The translations under genes were made by a program, and so were the position numbers. A DNA stretch of 64,000 bases from Coriaria nepalensis (Eukaryota; Streptophyta; Magnoliopsida; Cucurbitales; Coriariaceae). Positions 12,062 through 23,814 of the stretch are shown here, piece after piece. Each line of letters opens with the position of its first letter. The first letter of the stretch is position 1. Location: contig CP114493.1 of NCBI GenBank assembly GCA_027186245.1, forward strand, positions 9,803,501 through 9,867,500, given 5' to 3'. The notes beneath the pieces were generated by a model that worked only from the letters and a program-made list of their open reading frames with translations, was not told where the DNA came from and searched no databases.

Positions 12062-15027
12062 ATGGAATCTGTTGATCCTCACGACGAAGAGGCGTCGCTG
12101 CTAGTTGAAACTTCGCCAATTCCTACTCGGAAGAACCTTGCGAGAAATGTTCGCATTCTGAGCTCTGCTTTCTTACATATCTTTTTTGCATACGGAGCTG
12201 CTCAGAATTTGGAGACCACTATCAATACTGTGAGATTTAGTTTCTTATTGTTTCTCGAGCAGCTACTTTGTTAGATCGATTCCTTTTTCTTGTGTTTCCT
12301 CTCTACTGTTTTTACTGCGTTGAAATTGATTTGTGTGCTTCTCTCTTTTTCGGGATTGATTTTTCAAATCAGGAAGACGATTTGGGCACAATTTCGCTTG
12401 GGATTTTGTATTTGTCGTTCACATTCTTCTCTTTAGTAGCTTCTCTTGTGATTCGAGCATTAGGGGCTTTGGTCATTGGAACAACTGGATATTGGTTGTT
12501 CATAGCTGCAAATGTAAAGCCAACATGGTATAATTAGTCCTGTGGTAATTAGTCCTGGCCCTTTTAGCTGTTTGAGTCAGTATAGAAGAGAAATTCAGAA
12601 AATATAACACTATATTACCTAGAAATTTAGTATCTGTCATCTTGAAGCTCCTTTTTGCCTAACCATCTTTTCCGGTTTCTGCTATTCTGCAGGTATACGA
12701 TGGTTCCAGATTCTGTGTACCTTTCATTTTCTGCTTCAATAAAATGAGTTGGAGAGGTTCAATCCTGTGCCTCAAATTTCCTGAATCTCTTTTTTTTTTT
12801 TTGGCTCTTTCTTGGGGTGTTTGATTGCAGTAGTCTATAGAGAGTAAAAAATATTCCCGAAGCTTAGTATGACCGACCTATCAGGGACATATCTCACTGC
12901 TACTGCACATAATCACGCAAGGGATCACAGTTTACATGAGGGAACTGTGATTGGAAGATTCAATGGCGAATTTTGGTTAGTCTTCACAAGCTATCAGGTA
13001 AAAATAACCAATTTGTTCTCTTATGATCAGTATGGCGCATGTTATAACTGAGGATAGAAAGGTCAAAATCTTTGTTAATGTTTGCAGGTTGTTGGAAATC
13101 TTGTCTCACTTGCTGTGCTTGGCAAAGAAACAGTATGTATTACCCTTGTGGATATCGCCTTGTTTTGCATTGTCAATACTTCAAGTTTTCCTTGGATTCC
13201 TTTGGCATTGAAATAGCATTGCATACAATTTGATCCAATTCAAGATTAGTTCCTTTGGCTTTAATTTGTTGCTTCTTTATGGCTGAACATTTTCTTTTTT
13301 TCCTTATAAACACTGTAGGGTGGAAGTACCAGTGGCACAACATTACTGTTCATCATCTTTCTTTGCATAAAGACAGTAGGCATCATACTTGTGTGCTTCT
13401 TGCAAAAGGAGGATAGTAAAGAAGAGACAAGCGACCAGATTCTTCTTCTGTCAGCTTATACTCTCCTGTGTTATCTCTGTCAAAATCAGTAATCGCTCCT
13501 TTGTTTGGCATACGAATGATCTTGATCATCCCTCTGATTGCATATTCAGGGCTTAAACAAGCGTTTGTTTGGTAATCAGCTTCATTAGTGTCATATGTAT
13601 GGACTTTTTTATCTCCTTTCTAGCATCAGTTAACATGTTTTTGCAGTTTGGGCTCTTTGGACATGTCTCGAGTCTACTTTCCCTCATTAAGCATTGGAGT
13701 TTAGTAATGGGCGAGTCCGGAGTTGGTAGCGCAATGGCACTCTATGGAGCTTGTGATGCAATTGTAAGCCTTCACAAATTCATCTCTTTGCAGTTTTCGT
13801 GTCAGATGAAAAGTAAATTCTTATTTACGGTTGTCAAATGCGGGAAGAGGAGTGAGAGGCGTCCCTAAGCTTTCCGGCTCACTAGTAGGCGACGAGGGGA
13901 TTTCAAAAAAAGAGGTAATTTCATCTGCCGATGCATTCGTTCGGATACATTTTTCCTTTTCAACCCACCCTTACTAAAAAAGCTAATTTGCCTCCTCCTG
14001 GTAATGAATTGCCTATACCTGGCTGCTTCTCGCTCACCAAAGCGTACTTCGTTTCCCGGGACGAGCGGCTCCTTCCTTCTTTATTCATTCCTTCTAATTG
14101 GTAAGAAAGCGGTTTTGCCGTCTGGTTCTTCCCTGACCTTAGATGGAGAAAGAAATGGCTGCTACTTAGTATCAGCAATAGGTCTGAAAAAGTATCTAAA
14201 AAATATCAAATTTAGATATTGGTACCCTGTCGAAGTAAGGAACCATGGCATATATGTTTGGAATTGATAGATCAAGGACCCTCCTGCCGTCGTTTCAGTG
14301 ACTCATAGGGCTTCCCTCAGCTCAGTCTTTTTGGTTCTTGATAGCGGTCATAGGGGGGTTAAGGATCAGATCGTAGATAGAGACTCTGACAGTATGTACA
14401 GTGTTCACTAGTGGCTGGTCGTCTTACCTCTGGCCTCTCATCAATTACTCTTATCACTTGGAGCTTTTGTCCAGGCCATTGTTTATTTTTGGCTTCTTCT
14501 ATTTTACAGGTGACTCTATTTGTGTATTTTCCTATACATCATTTTTTCTTTATATCTTTTGACGAATTCTTATTCAAACTTATTGTCTATTCCTTGTCAC
14601 CTGTAAACATGACGCCGTATTTTTTACCCAATTTTCATGGCAGCCTTGTTGGGTATAGGTGATGGTGTTTTTAATACACATCTCGACGCTTTGCTCGGTT
14701 TACTCTTTAAACATGACACGGTACTGATCTTAACACATGTCTCAATCTTCAACTTACCTAGATTACTAAAAGAGAAAAAAAAAAAAAAAAAACCCCTCGC
14801 TTTCTCATAAAATATTGTAACCTTGTTTTGATAGGAAGGAGCATTTGCACAGCAGAAGGTTTGGCAGAGCGCTACAACTGCAATAGTGTTCTCTTATCTA
14901 TTCATACATCTCATTGCAGACAATGCTGGTGATCATTCTTTCTGTTCTATTCCTTTCATATGCCCTGTTACTATTTTTAACTCTCAAGGTAGAGAGAAAT
15001 CATCCTTCTACCCAAACCAGCTTGTAA
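12062..15027 (+). pseudogene. UNC93-like pseudogene, tandem paralogue of the gene at 9.2-11.6 kb
   Basis: All ten exon counterparts can be found, e.g. exon 1 12062-12229, exon 2 12373-12527, exon 3 12693-12756, exon 5 13088-13132, last exon from about 14836. Lesions seen: exon 2 lacks three codons in frame; exon 3 has TGG changed to TGA at 12745-12747; exon 4 has lost one base near 12896 (GGACATAT for GGAACTTAT); exon 6 is frameshifted near 13425 and then reaches TAA; exon 7 has lost its acceptor and about 35 bases near 13693; exon 8 has a deletion near 14456. Intron 7 carries an insert of about 0.55 kb. Intron positions match the intact neighbour, so this arose by DNA-level tandem duplication. 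A truncated N-terminal product is possible but unlikely to work. Confidence 0.9.
13835..14395. mobile_element. Foreign insert in pseudogene intron 7, possibly organellar (NUMT-like)
   Basis: The intact paralogue's intron 7 is 107 bases. Here it is over 600. The extra segment has a more balanced base composition than the AT-rich introns, with words such as GTGAGAGGCGTCCC and CGGGACGAGCGGCTCC. It reads like plant mitochondrial intergenic DNA. I saw no terminal repeats, poly-A tail or transposase. Origin is inference; edges are approximate. Confidence 0.45.
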
Positions 15028-15262
15028 CCACCCGAAAATTATTTTACAAAAAAAAAAAAAAAAAAAAAAGCTTTCATGTCATTACACTTGTTTGAAAGAG
15101 CTTTTCCGATCATTTCTGCTTTCTTCTAGAAGTTGTGATGCAACTTCATTCTAGGGCATATAAGCTACAGAGTTGTTCTTCTTACCACAACTAGTCTTAG
15201 TTTTGTCAATGTTTTATTCAAAAAAAAAATGCAAGCAAATGAAAAGCAGCGGATAATGGTTT

Positions 15263-16133
15263 TCATTTTCGTAGTGAAACTGAGTCGATCAGGTCGTTAC
15301 TGAAATCCCACAATTTCTGGGCTAATACTTCATCTCTAGCATGTGGGCTTGGCTCCATCTCATTGCAGTCTAAGAAATATTTTCCAGTTACACCTTTCAA
15401 ACTTGGATGCAGTGCAGCATACACTGTTGTGGCTGCTCCCTGAGCCAAAATAATAATAATAAATAATGAAATTAAAATTAATTTATTAGCAAAATTGTAT
15501 TTACATGAATTATGAGTTATGGTAATAATACCTGGGATATGTTCTTCCAGAAATAGAAGGTGAACAACTTTAAAGTCCCTGTGCATGCAGAAACCCATAA
15601 TTAATTAATTAATTAATTAATTTGAAATTAATAATTAATAATTCTAAAAATTGTTGTGATAGGTAAAATCACGTGTGGAACATACGCATGAGAAGAGGAG
15701 AGTGCCTCATAAGAGGGGTCATTATGATCCCTGGATGAACTGCATTGACTGTAATGTTTACACCCCCTTCCTGCATTGACTATAACGGTGTCAGGACACT
15801 CTATAGCCATTAATAGATTGTACGTTAGATCTAATTGGTGTGTGTCTGAATCTTGTGGGTTCCATGAAGTCATTTCCAGATATGTCCCATACAATAAAGA
15901 TATGAAACTCATATATTATTTCCGTTGTATAATTAATTATTTCAAATAATATATATTATACAGTTGTCATATTTATGTAAGAATTTGTAAGAAGATTCAC
16001 CTGCAAGCGACGAGAGAGCTCCTTGACATGTAATATATTAGCCAGTTTAGATTGCCCATAAGCTTTTTTATCAGAATACCTGCAAAAAAATAACCTTTTA
16101 AAAAGTGCATTAATGGTGTCTCTGAAAAATAGA

Positions 16134-16173
<40 letters not shown>

Positions 16174-17055
16174 TGATTTTTACCCAAGTGGATCATTGAT
16201 CTTGTCGAATTGAATGCCGTCTGGGTAAGTGTGGACGTGAGCTATTGACGACAAATTCACTATTCTACCCTCGACCCCACTGCTTCTTGCCGTCTCCTTC
16301 ATTTTCTCAATTAGAAGATTTGTAAGTAGAAAATGACCTGCATGCAATTGAAACGAAAATGATTTATATTATATATTTATTCAAAATTTATATTTAAAAA
16401 AAGCATGATCTCACCAATGTGATTTGTAGCAAACTGCATCTCTATCCCATCTTCTGAGAGCTCGAAAGGGCAGAACATAACACCAGCATTGTTTCTACAG
16501 AGAGAGAAAGAGGAACTTATAGCAAGAGAGAGAGAAAACAGAGAGAGAGGGGGGGGGGGGGGGGGTTGTTGTGTTTACATTAAGATGTTTAGGGGAAGAT
16601 GAAGAGAATTGAAGTTATGGACGAATTCTGTGATTGAGTCGATCGAGCTGAGATCGAGTTTGAGAACATGAAGACGAGCATTTGGATTTTCTTGAAGCAG
16701 AAGGGTTTTAGCTTCATTTGCAGATTCCACTCTTCTGGCAGCTATTACAACGCGAGCCTTCCGTAGAGCCAACACTCTCACCGTCTCTAATCCTATCCCA
16801 CTTGCTCCTCCTTCAATTCAATACATACGTACATAACATCATGATCAACCCCATCAACAACAAATGGTCCTTGCATTAAAACCCAGATCGAAATAATAAT
16901 AATAATAATAATAATAAAATGAAATGAAACTGACCAGTAACAATAGCAGTGAGATTGCTAGCATCAATCCCTTCTGAAACCTGTTCAGCCGTAGAGGCTG
17001 ATCCAAACCCACTTACGCCCGGTCGGCCTGTTATCAATGAAAATATGGTGGTCAT
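15263..17055 (-). CDS. Short-chain dehydrogenase/reductase, TIC32-like, 8 exons
   Basis: Exons: 16935-17055, 16579-16810, 16415-16494, 16184-16337, 16001-16079, 15686-15770, 15532-15578, 15263-15439. All phases agree and give 324 aa, the family length. The Rossmann glycine motif is TGGASGIG, the structural motif is NNAG, and the active site has LSS(Ile) plus YGQSK (Tyr-x3-Lys). The C-terminus [13 protein letters not shown] is the TIC32-type signature. The start at 17055 gives [13 protein letters not shown]; an upstream in-frame extension has no ATG. Known family: NADPH-dependent reductases, one being the Tic32 subunit of the chloroplast inner-envelope translocon; many paralogues have no known substrate. 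Introns contain a (TA)n run and a poly-G tract. The leader carries a (CT)n run on the coding strand. Confidence 0.93.
16137..16170. repeat. (TA)n microsatellite
   Basis: An uninterrupted AT dinucleotide run in intron 4 of the TIC32-like gene. Confidence 0.95.
16549..16565. repeat. Poly-G tract next to a GA repeat
   Basis: About 17 consecutive G residues follow a GAGAGA stretch within intron 2 of the TIC32-like gene. Such tracts are prone to length errors in assembly. Confidence 0.9.
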
Positions 17056-17183
17056 CTCTTTATCGACAAGCAATGCTGATGAAGAAAGCTCCAAGCTTCA
17101 GGCTTTTTGTCAAATCCCAATATCCATATTTATATATTATATATATATACACATAGGCTAGAGGGAAAAAGAACAAAGAAGGA

Positions 17184-17207
17184 GAGAGAGAGAGAGAGAG
17201 AGAGAGA
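17184..17207. repeat. (GA)n microsatellite in the TIC32-like leader
   Basis: A pure GA run upstream of the minus-strand start codon, so CT in the transcript. CT-rich leaders are common in plant genes. Confidence 0.9.
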
Positions 17208-19596
17208 TGTTCTTGTCTTTCTACACGAGAAAGGAAGGAAAGTGGAAAGGTGATGGGAAGAGGAGAGATTGGTTTGAGAGCGTGAGAGAAGTAAAAGAGA
17301 GGTTGATTGGTAAGTACAGAAAGTGTTTGGATGGTTGTAGGTAATAAATTGGGTTTTAATTTCCAGGTCATAAATGTCTTCTCTCTCACCCAACCTCTTA
17401 TATATAATCTATTTTTGTCCAAGAATGGATATAGATATGCATGCATGTATGGGTAGGTAGATATATATTTAGTATAGCAAGAAGATGAGGGCGAAATGGT
17501 CGGCATCAATTCAATACAGCACATAATATCGACGGGTGACAGAAACATGAACATGAGGAGTAATGAAACCAGGCATTGAGGCGGAATAAAAGCTTACCTT
17601 GCAATTAGACCAGCCTTCATATGTGAAAACCTATGATATCAAAACCCATGAAATACGGATAAGATACAGTAAATTTATCAAATTAGGTAATGATATATAT
17701 TTTAAAATTGAATATATTTTTTTAAAATTTTGAATATAATAAATATATAATTATTAAATATATTTAACATCTAATAAAAATAATTACATATATTAATAGA
17801 GATTATATAAACATAAATTATTATATTATACCTATCTAAATATTTCTTAAAAATTATAAATAAAATTAGATAGACTTTTAATATTCTCTAGAAGTACATT
17901 TTTTCAATGGTTTAGATGAAAGCCGCATCATAATTTGTGATGACATGACTCAATCAAAATCATTGAAATATATGCTTCTAGAGTATAGTAAAAATTATAT
18001 AAGATTATATATCATGTATCACGTATTTGAAGTTTTTCAAAATGTTTCCAATATTAAACATTATATGTAATTATTTTTATTTTTTTCAAAATACTAGTAA
18101 AACAAACTAAAATACATTATATGAAAATATTTGAATACAAAATCGAACAGATGCTATAGGAAGAATATGTAAGAGTAAGATAAATAAAAATTAAAATAAA
18201 TCTGAAGAAAAATATTATAAATTATAACTTGTAAGATAATAAGATAAATAGAAAAATTTATATTAGGTTCATTTTTGTTACTTTTAGATTATTTATAAGA
18301 TGGATTAAAATTTGATTTTGGACCGGTAAAAATATCGTAAGATATCGAGACATATTGAATATTATTTACGTAATATCTCTAAAGCATGAAAAATTATTTT
18401 TTAGTATTGTTTTTTTTTAATTTATATACATCACGTGCCGTATCAAATTCATATTAATCGAGTACCGGCAAATACATATATTAAATATGGATACGTAGCC
18501 CATGTTATCAGATGCCACTTGTATTCTAATTCCTGTTTGGTTCTTAGCGAGTAAATTTGTCCACCCTGTCTTGAGCCTGACTCGGCCTCGCAACTTGGCT
18601 GCCTTGACGTTGCAGTGTTAATTGTCTGCCTACTTGGGCTCTGAACGATCGCCATAATGCCATATAATTTGAAAATGATGGAACTGTGGATGTAGGTATT
18701 GTTGAGGGCGAGAGCATCGACTATAGAACTTGCAACTCTATGCAATCGATAGTTCATTACCCATACATTATAGGTAAAGGGGTACGACCAGTTCATTTGG
18801 ATTCATTGCTTCCAGGTTCAATAAAAAGTCTCCGGCATTGATACCGTTTAATTTACGGGATTTTCGGTGTCAACAAACAACCCGATTGGCGGTTATCCTC
18901 TCTCTTTAAGCTGTCTGACGAGCAGCGGTGAAACATGCTACTCTTTAAGTACATAACATTTAGTCTATTTCATTTTAAGTAATTTACGTAAGGCATATGC
19001 GAGGATCGATGTGCAAATACTCGTCGAATGACATTCTGATAGAGTAGCTAGGACATGATCAGCTGTAACGGGTAGAACCGGCCCAAATAATTTAATTACA
19101 CAAACCAAACTTTTGTAGGGCCCAAGAACCTCTCCAAAGCAGTCGTATCAAATCTTTTCACACAGACTGGATCCAGGGAAATTGGGCCGAGTAATATAGC
19201 CCATAATTTAACAGGCCCACCAAAACCCAGTTCGCGGCTTTTTTCGTTTTCAACCGCGCGAAAAACATGCCAGAGTGTCTATCTGGCCCAAATCTAGAAG
19301 TTACTTTTTAATTTTTTTTTTTTTTAAATGAAAAAAACAAAAAAAAAAGAAACGTTTTAACAATCGTGACTGGCGTCGGTGATTCGCTTTACTTTATCGC
19401 CTAACGAGAGAGGAAAAGGAGGAAAGGGGAAAAAACGCGAAAAGGCCTCTCTCTCTCTCAATCCAATCCGAGTATTGAAATTGGGAAAGGAAGCAAATTG
19501 ATCGGGAATTATTGTTTCCGCTATTCCTCTGATTTTACAAATACCCGGTCTGGTTCTAATCGGATCCGATTCAGATCGTCTTGAAATCGATCTAAT
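17208..19596. other. Intergenic, mostly AT-rich; one less AT-rich block at about 18.48-19.08 kb
   Basis: 17.6-18.45 kb is very AT-rich with no ORF. From about 18.48 to 19.08 kb the composition changes to a more balanced one and a 115-codon minus ORF (18449-18796) appears, with no recognisable domain. 19.08-19.32 kb contains GGCCC/GGGCC words and is the likely promoter of the ARF-GAP gene. No gene is supported. Confidence 0.5.
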
Positions 19597-21701
19597 ATGG
19601 CGGCATCGAGGCGGCTCCGAGACCTCCAATCGCAACCTGGAAACAAGATCTGCGTCGATTGCGCTCAGAAGAATCCTCAATGGGCTTCGGTCTCGTACGG
19701 AATCTTCATGTGCTTAGAGTGCTCCGGGAAGCACCGCGGCCTCGGTGTCCACATCTCCTTCGTCCGATCGGTGACCATGGACTCCTGGTCCGAGATCCAG
19801 ATTAAGAAGATGGAGGCTGGTGGCAACGAAAGGCTCAACGCCTTCTTCGCTCAGTACGGTATTTCTAAAGAGACCGATATTGTCACCAAGTATAACACTA
19901 ACGCTGCCAGCATTTTTAGGGATCGGATTCAGACCCTAGCAGAAGGTCGTCCATGGAGGGATCCACCTGTCGTGAAGGAGAGCCTAGGGGGGGCTGGGAA
20001 GAACCGACCTCCGTTGGTACCAAGTGGTGGTGGTGGTGGTAGTAATTTTGGGAGCAGTGATGGATGGGACAGTTGGGATAAGGAAGATGGAGTTAGATCT
20101 TCAAGTGATATGAGGCGGAACCAATCGACGGGCAATGTTAGAAGTGGAGCGGTAGGTGGCGCGCCTTCTAGATCAAGGTCGACCCAGGATATCTATACTC
20201 GGACGCAATTGGAGGCTTCTGCTGCAAATAAAGACAGCTTTTTTGCGAGTAAGGTTGCAGAGAACGAGTCCCGGCCTGAAGGGCTGCCTCCTTCACTGGG
20301 GGGTAAGTATGTTGGGTTTGGGTCAAATCCAGGGCCCTCGCCGCAGAGGAGCAATGCACAAGGTGACGTTTTATCTGTTGTTTCTCAGGTAACAATCTGA
20401 CTTAGAAAATCGCGGCTGTACTTCGTTTTTTTATAAATTGCGATCATCGTCGGATTGTCGAAGTATTTAATTAGTCTGTTTATTTGTTTGCAGGGATTTG
20501 GTAAGTTATCACTGGTTGCTGCATCTGCTGCTCAGTCTGCTGCAAATGTTGTCCAAGCCAGCACAAAGGAGATCACTTCTAAGGTATTAAGGTCTTCTAC
20601 CGTTTATGGTCTTTGTTTTGTTTCTGGAATTGGGTTTGTATGTTTGTGTCGTTATAAAAAACGTGTCTTTACGTTATTGGTGATTCTGGAAGTGGAAAAC
20701 ACTTAAATTCGAGACCAAAACCAATCTGTGGTTGGTCAAAAGAAGAAAAGTCTAGCAGTGTCTGGGTAGTAGCTGGATTTTGTCATTGGTGCAGTGTTTG
20801 GGAGTAAATCATGCTTTGGAGTTTGGAGCAACACACTTTTTTTTTCAACAACTATTCTTAGTCAGGTTCCTACTTAATGAAATAGATTATAAAAGTTTAT
20901 TGAATTTTTTCTCCCCTGAGCTTGATTGATATTTATATAAATGGAATGTTTCTGTCATGATATTCTTAGTGAGCTTGATTGATATTTATATAAATGGAAT
21001 GTTTTTGTCTTGATATTCTTAGAAGTGTCTTGTCCTGTTTCGTTTTTGTTTATTTGATCCAGAATATTGATACTTCTCTGTTTCGTAGAAGTCTCACACA
21101 ATACAATTTGCAATCAATAGTACGTTTTTTTTTCCTCGTCATAATCAATAGTACAGTATATAGGTTAAAAAATTCATCAACGAATGATATTTTTCAGGTG
21201 AAAGAGGGTGGTTACGACCACAAGGTGAATGAAACTGTCAGTGTTGTGTCTGCAAAGACAACTGAGATTGGGCAGAAGACATGGGGAATCATGAGAGGGG
21301 TTATGGCGATTGCTTCACAGAAGGTTGAAGAGTACACAAAAGATGGGATGAACTGGAAGAATGATGGCTGGCAAAGAAACGACAATGAGAGAAACGGATA
21401 TTATCAAGAGTTCAATCAGGAGAACAGAGGGTTGAATTCTTCCCTTGGAGGAGGGCAGTCTACTGCAAGTGAGCACAATAACCCAGACAACAAAAGCTCT
21501 TGGGATGATTGGGACCAGAAAGACAATAGGAAAGAGGAAATGACAAGGGGGCCATCAAACAACAGTGACGGTTGGGCTGGTTGGGATGACGGAAAAGATG
21601 ATGGAGTTGATAACTTCTACCAGAATGGGTCCAGTATGAAACAACCTGTTGGTCAGAATGGAAAATCAGATTCTACGTGGACAGGAGGCGGCTTTCTCTA
21701 A
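19597..21701 (+). CDS. ARF GTPase-activating protein, AGD6/AGD7 type, 3 exons
   Basis: Exons: 19597-20388, 20494-20583, 21198-21701, phase 0 throughout, 461 aa. Residues 1 to about 120 form the ARF-GAP domain. The zinc finger is [21 protein letters not shown] then CLEC, a Cx2Cx16Cx2C pattern, and the catalytic arginine is in SGKHRGLG. The middle is Ser/Gly-rich with a [11 protein letters not shown] motif. The C-terminal half repeats Trp-rich acidic [10 protein letters not shown] and [11 protein letters not shown] motifs, which resemble coat-binding or membrane-binding sequences. Known role: AGD7-type proteins promote GTP hydrolysis on ARF1 at the Golgi, controlling COPI vesicle traffic. The start is the first ATG after a CT-rich leader. 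Intron 2 contains a 53-bp tandem duplication. Confidence 0.95.
20918..21023 (+). repeat. 53-bp tandem duplication in ARF-GAP intron 2
   Basis: Two adjacent units begin GAGCTTGATTGATATTTATA at 20918 and 20971. They differ at only two positions seen by eye (TTTCTGTCAT against TTTTTGTCTT). A recent duplication. Confidence 0.9.
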
Positions 21702-22476
21702 GGTCAGTAGATGCACTCTTCTGTTTATCTAATTCCCTACAGAGAGATGTTGAATACTAGATTGTTGTTATTTATCAGGTGGAAGCGTGCCCTCGATTCA
21801 CCAAGTACCTGGGTTCTTTATAAATGGACAGGAGTTCTTCGTTAGTGATCATATAATGTTGCGACTCGTGAACTTCATTTCAGAATGCAGCTTAAGAAAA
21901 GCTTGTTATAGCTGTAATTTGAAATCATTTCCAATGCTCAGATGGATTGATGATACTTTCGTTGAGGTTGGTACATTTTGGGGGTTTTTTTTCTTTTTTT
22001 GAACTTTAAAGATTGCAAGTTTCTTTCGGAACAATACGTATGTTATTCAAGTTCCTGAAATGTATGGTTAAGCGCAATTGGAGATCATATCATATCCCAT
22101 TTTGATGGGCACATTCTTTGATTTTGGAAGCGATAGTATTTTGTTCCTGCAACCCAGTATAGTTTGCTCGACTTTGTCGATGCGACATTATAACCAGTGC
22201 TCGTGTTATGGCCGACAGGTCGTTTCTTAATTCCATGATCTTAAACTAGTTACAGATGTTGCAAGTTAATGGGATTAAATGAAGATTTTCACCTCTAACA
22301 CGGAATGAACGAACGAAGAACTCCACTCCAATTTGACGTAAAAATGGTGTTATCATTGATTCAGGGCACAAATCACATTACAACAGAAGAAGAAACCCTA
22401 AGAACATATGACAAACACGATAACCCAGCTAAATCCTACTACTGCACGATCAATTTACATCAAGAACAATTCAGAT
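21702..22476. other. 3' flanks of the ARF-GAP and histone H4 genes
   Basis: The two genes converge. The region holds their likely untranslated ends. No further gene is seen. Confidence 0.6.
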
Positions 22477-22791
<315 letters not shown>

Positions 22792-22898
22792 TCACAGAGA
22801 TCGTGAAAGAACTTGGAAATGAAATTCGTCAGCTGTTTCGAGAATTGGAATATTTTGAGATGAGAAACTGACGTGTTCTGAAGATTTGGACTTGGGAA

Positions 22899-23072
22899 TT
22901 ATATATAGGGGATGATCCGAGCCTGTTGTGCTGTGTTTTTGACAAGGAAAGGATGAATGTTGAGCGTCAGATCGAGATATCATCGACGCCTGTCGTTGCG
23001 ATCCGTGGCTTCAGACGTCCATTGTGTAGAGATGGACAGCTGAGATTTCGTCTAGTGCGAGCAGCGGATCGT
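22899..23072 (-). promoter_or_regulatory. Histone H4 promoter: TATA box and octamer-like CGGATC motifs
   Basis: On the minus strand CCTATATATAATTCC (about 22898-22912) lies about 110 bases upstream of the ATG. Octamer-like words, related to CGCGGATC, occur at about 22914-22919 (TCGGATCA on the minus strand), about 22999-23006 (CACGGATC, minus) and about 23063-23070 (AGCGGATC, plus). None is a perfect octamer. Confidence 0.55.
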
Positions 23073-23814
23073 GGTTCTTTTATTTGTGTTTTTCTCCAGT
23101 TTAGTCCTCCTATTAGATATTAGTGGAGACCGATTCAGATCGGATATTGGGCCCGCTCAGAGTTATTAGGCTTAAGGGTGATCTAGGATGTCAAGTTAGG
23201 GGGTGGATTCAATCCAGAGGCATAGCCTCCAGATGTATCTGGAGGGGATGCATCCAAGCCGTCCGTTTAGATCGTGCGGCTGACTAAATGACATCTCATT
23301 TGAAGGTTTTTTTTTTCTCTTTTATTTTTCACTTTTATCTCTCTGACGTAGACAGACGATCTCTCCGTTATTAGACATAGACATGGAATACTCAAAATTG
23401 TTTCACACAAATGATTCTCATTATTAAACATTCATTTCTAACGTTTAATTTATTTCATTAAGAAAGCAAACATAGGAGAAACAGAGCAAATATGAGCATG
23501 AAATTTCACAGAAATTTTCACAACCAATTACACAGAAAGTGTGAAATTTCACGACCAGTTCTAAATCACATAATATGAAAACGTAGCCACATAACTTGGA
23601 TAAGTCCCCATCAGACTGTATCCAGTGCTAGTCATGTCTGTTTTCTTGGATTTTTCCTAGGCTCAGACCTCGTCCCTGAGAAGATAAATAGCCAGCCAGG
23701 TTAATTGACAGCGGCTGTATAGATTTCAATCATACGTATGTAATAACTAGGCATGGCTGACTTTTTGGCCAAAGAAAAGAATAGTAAAAGTTAAGAGTAC
23801 ATGAAATATAAAGG
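23073..23814. other. Intergenic between histone H4 and KNL2; small palindrome
   Basis: No ORF of note. A perfect 9-bp inverted repeat with a 2-base loop, CCTCCAGAT-GT-ATCTGGAGG, lies at 23226-23245. The rest is AT-rich. Confidence 0.5.

Noticed and set aside
17060..17554. 164-codon minus ORF upstream of the TIC32-like start
   Set aside because: It overlaps a CT repeat and has Leu/Ser/Pro low complexity. The TIC32-like start at 17055 is in another frame.
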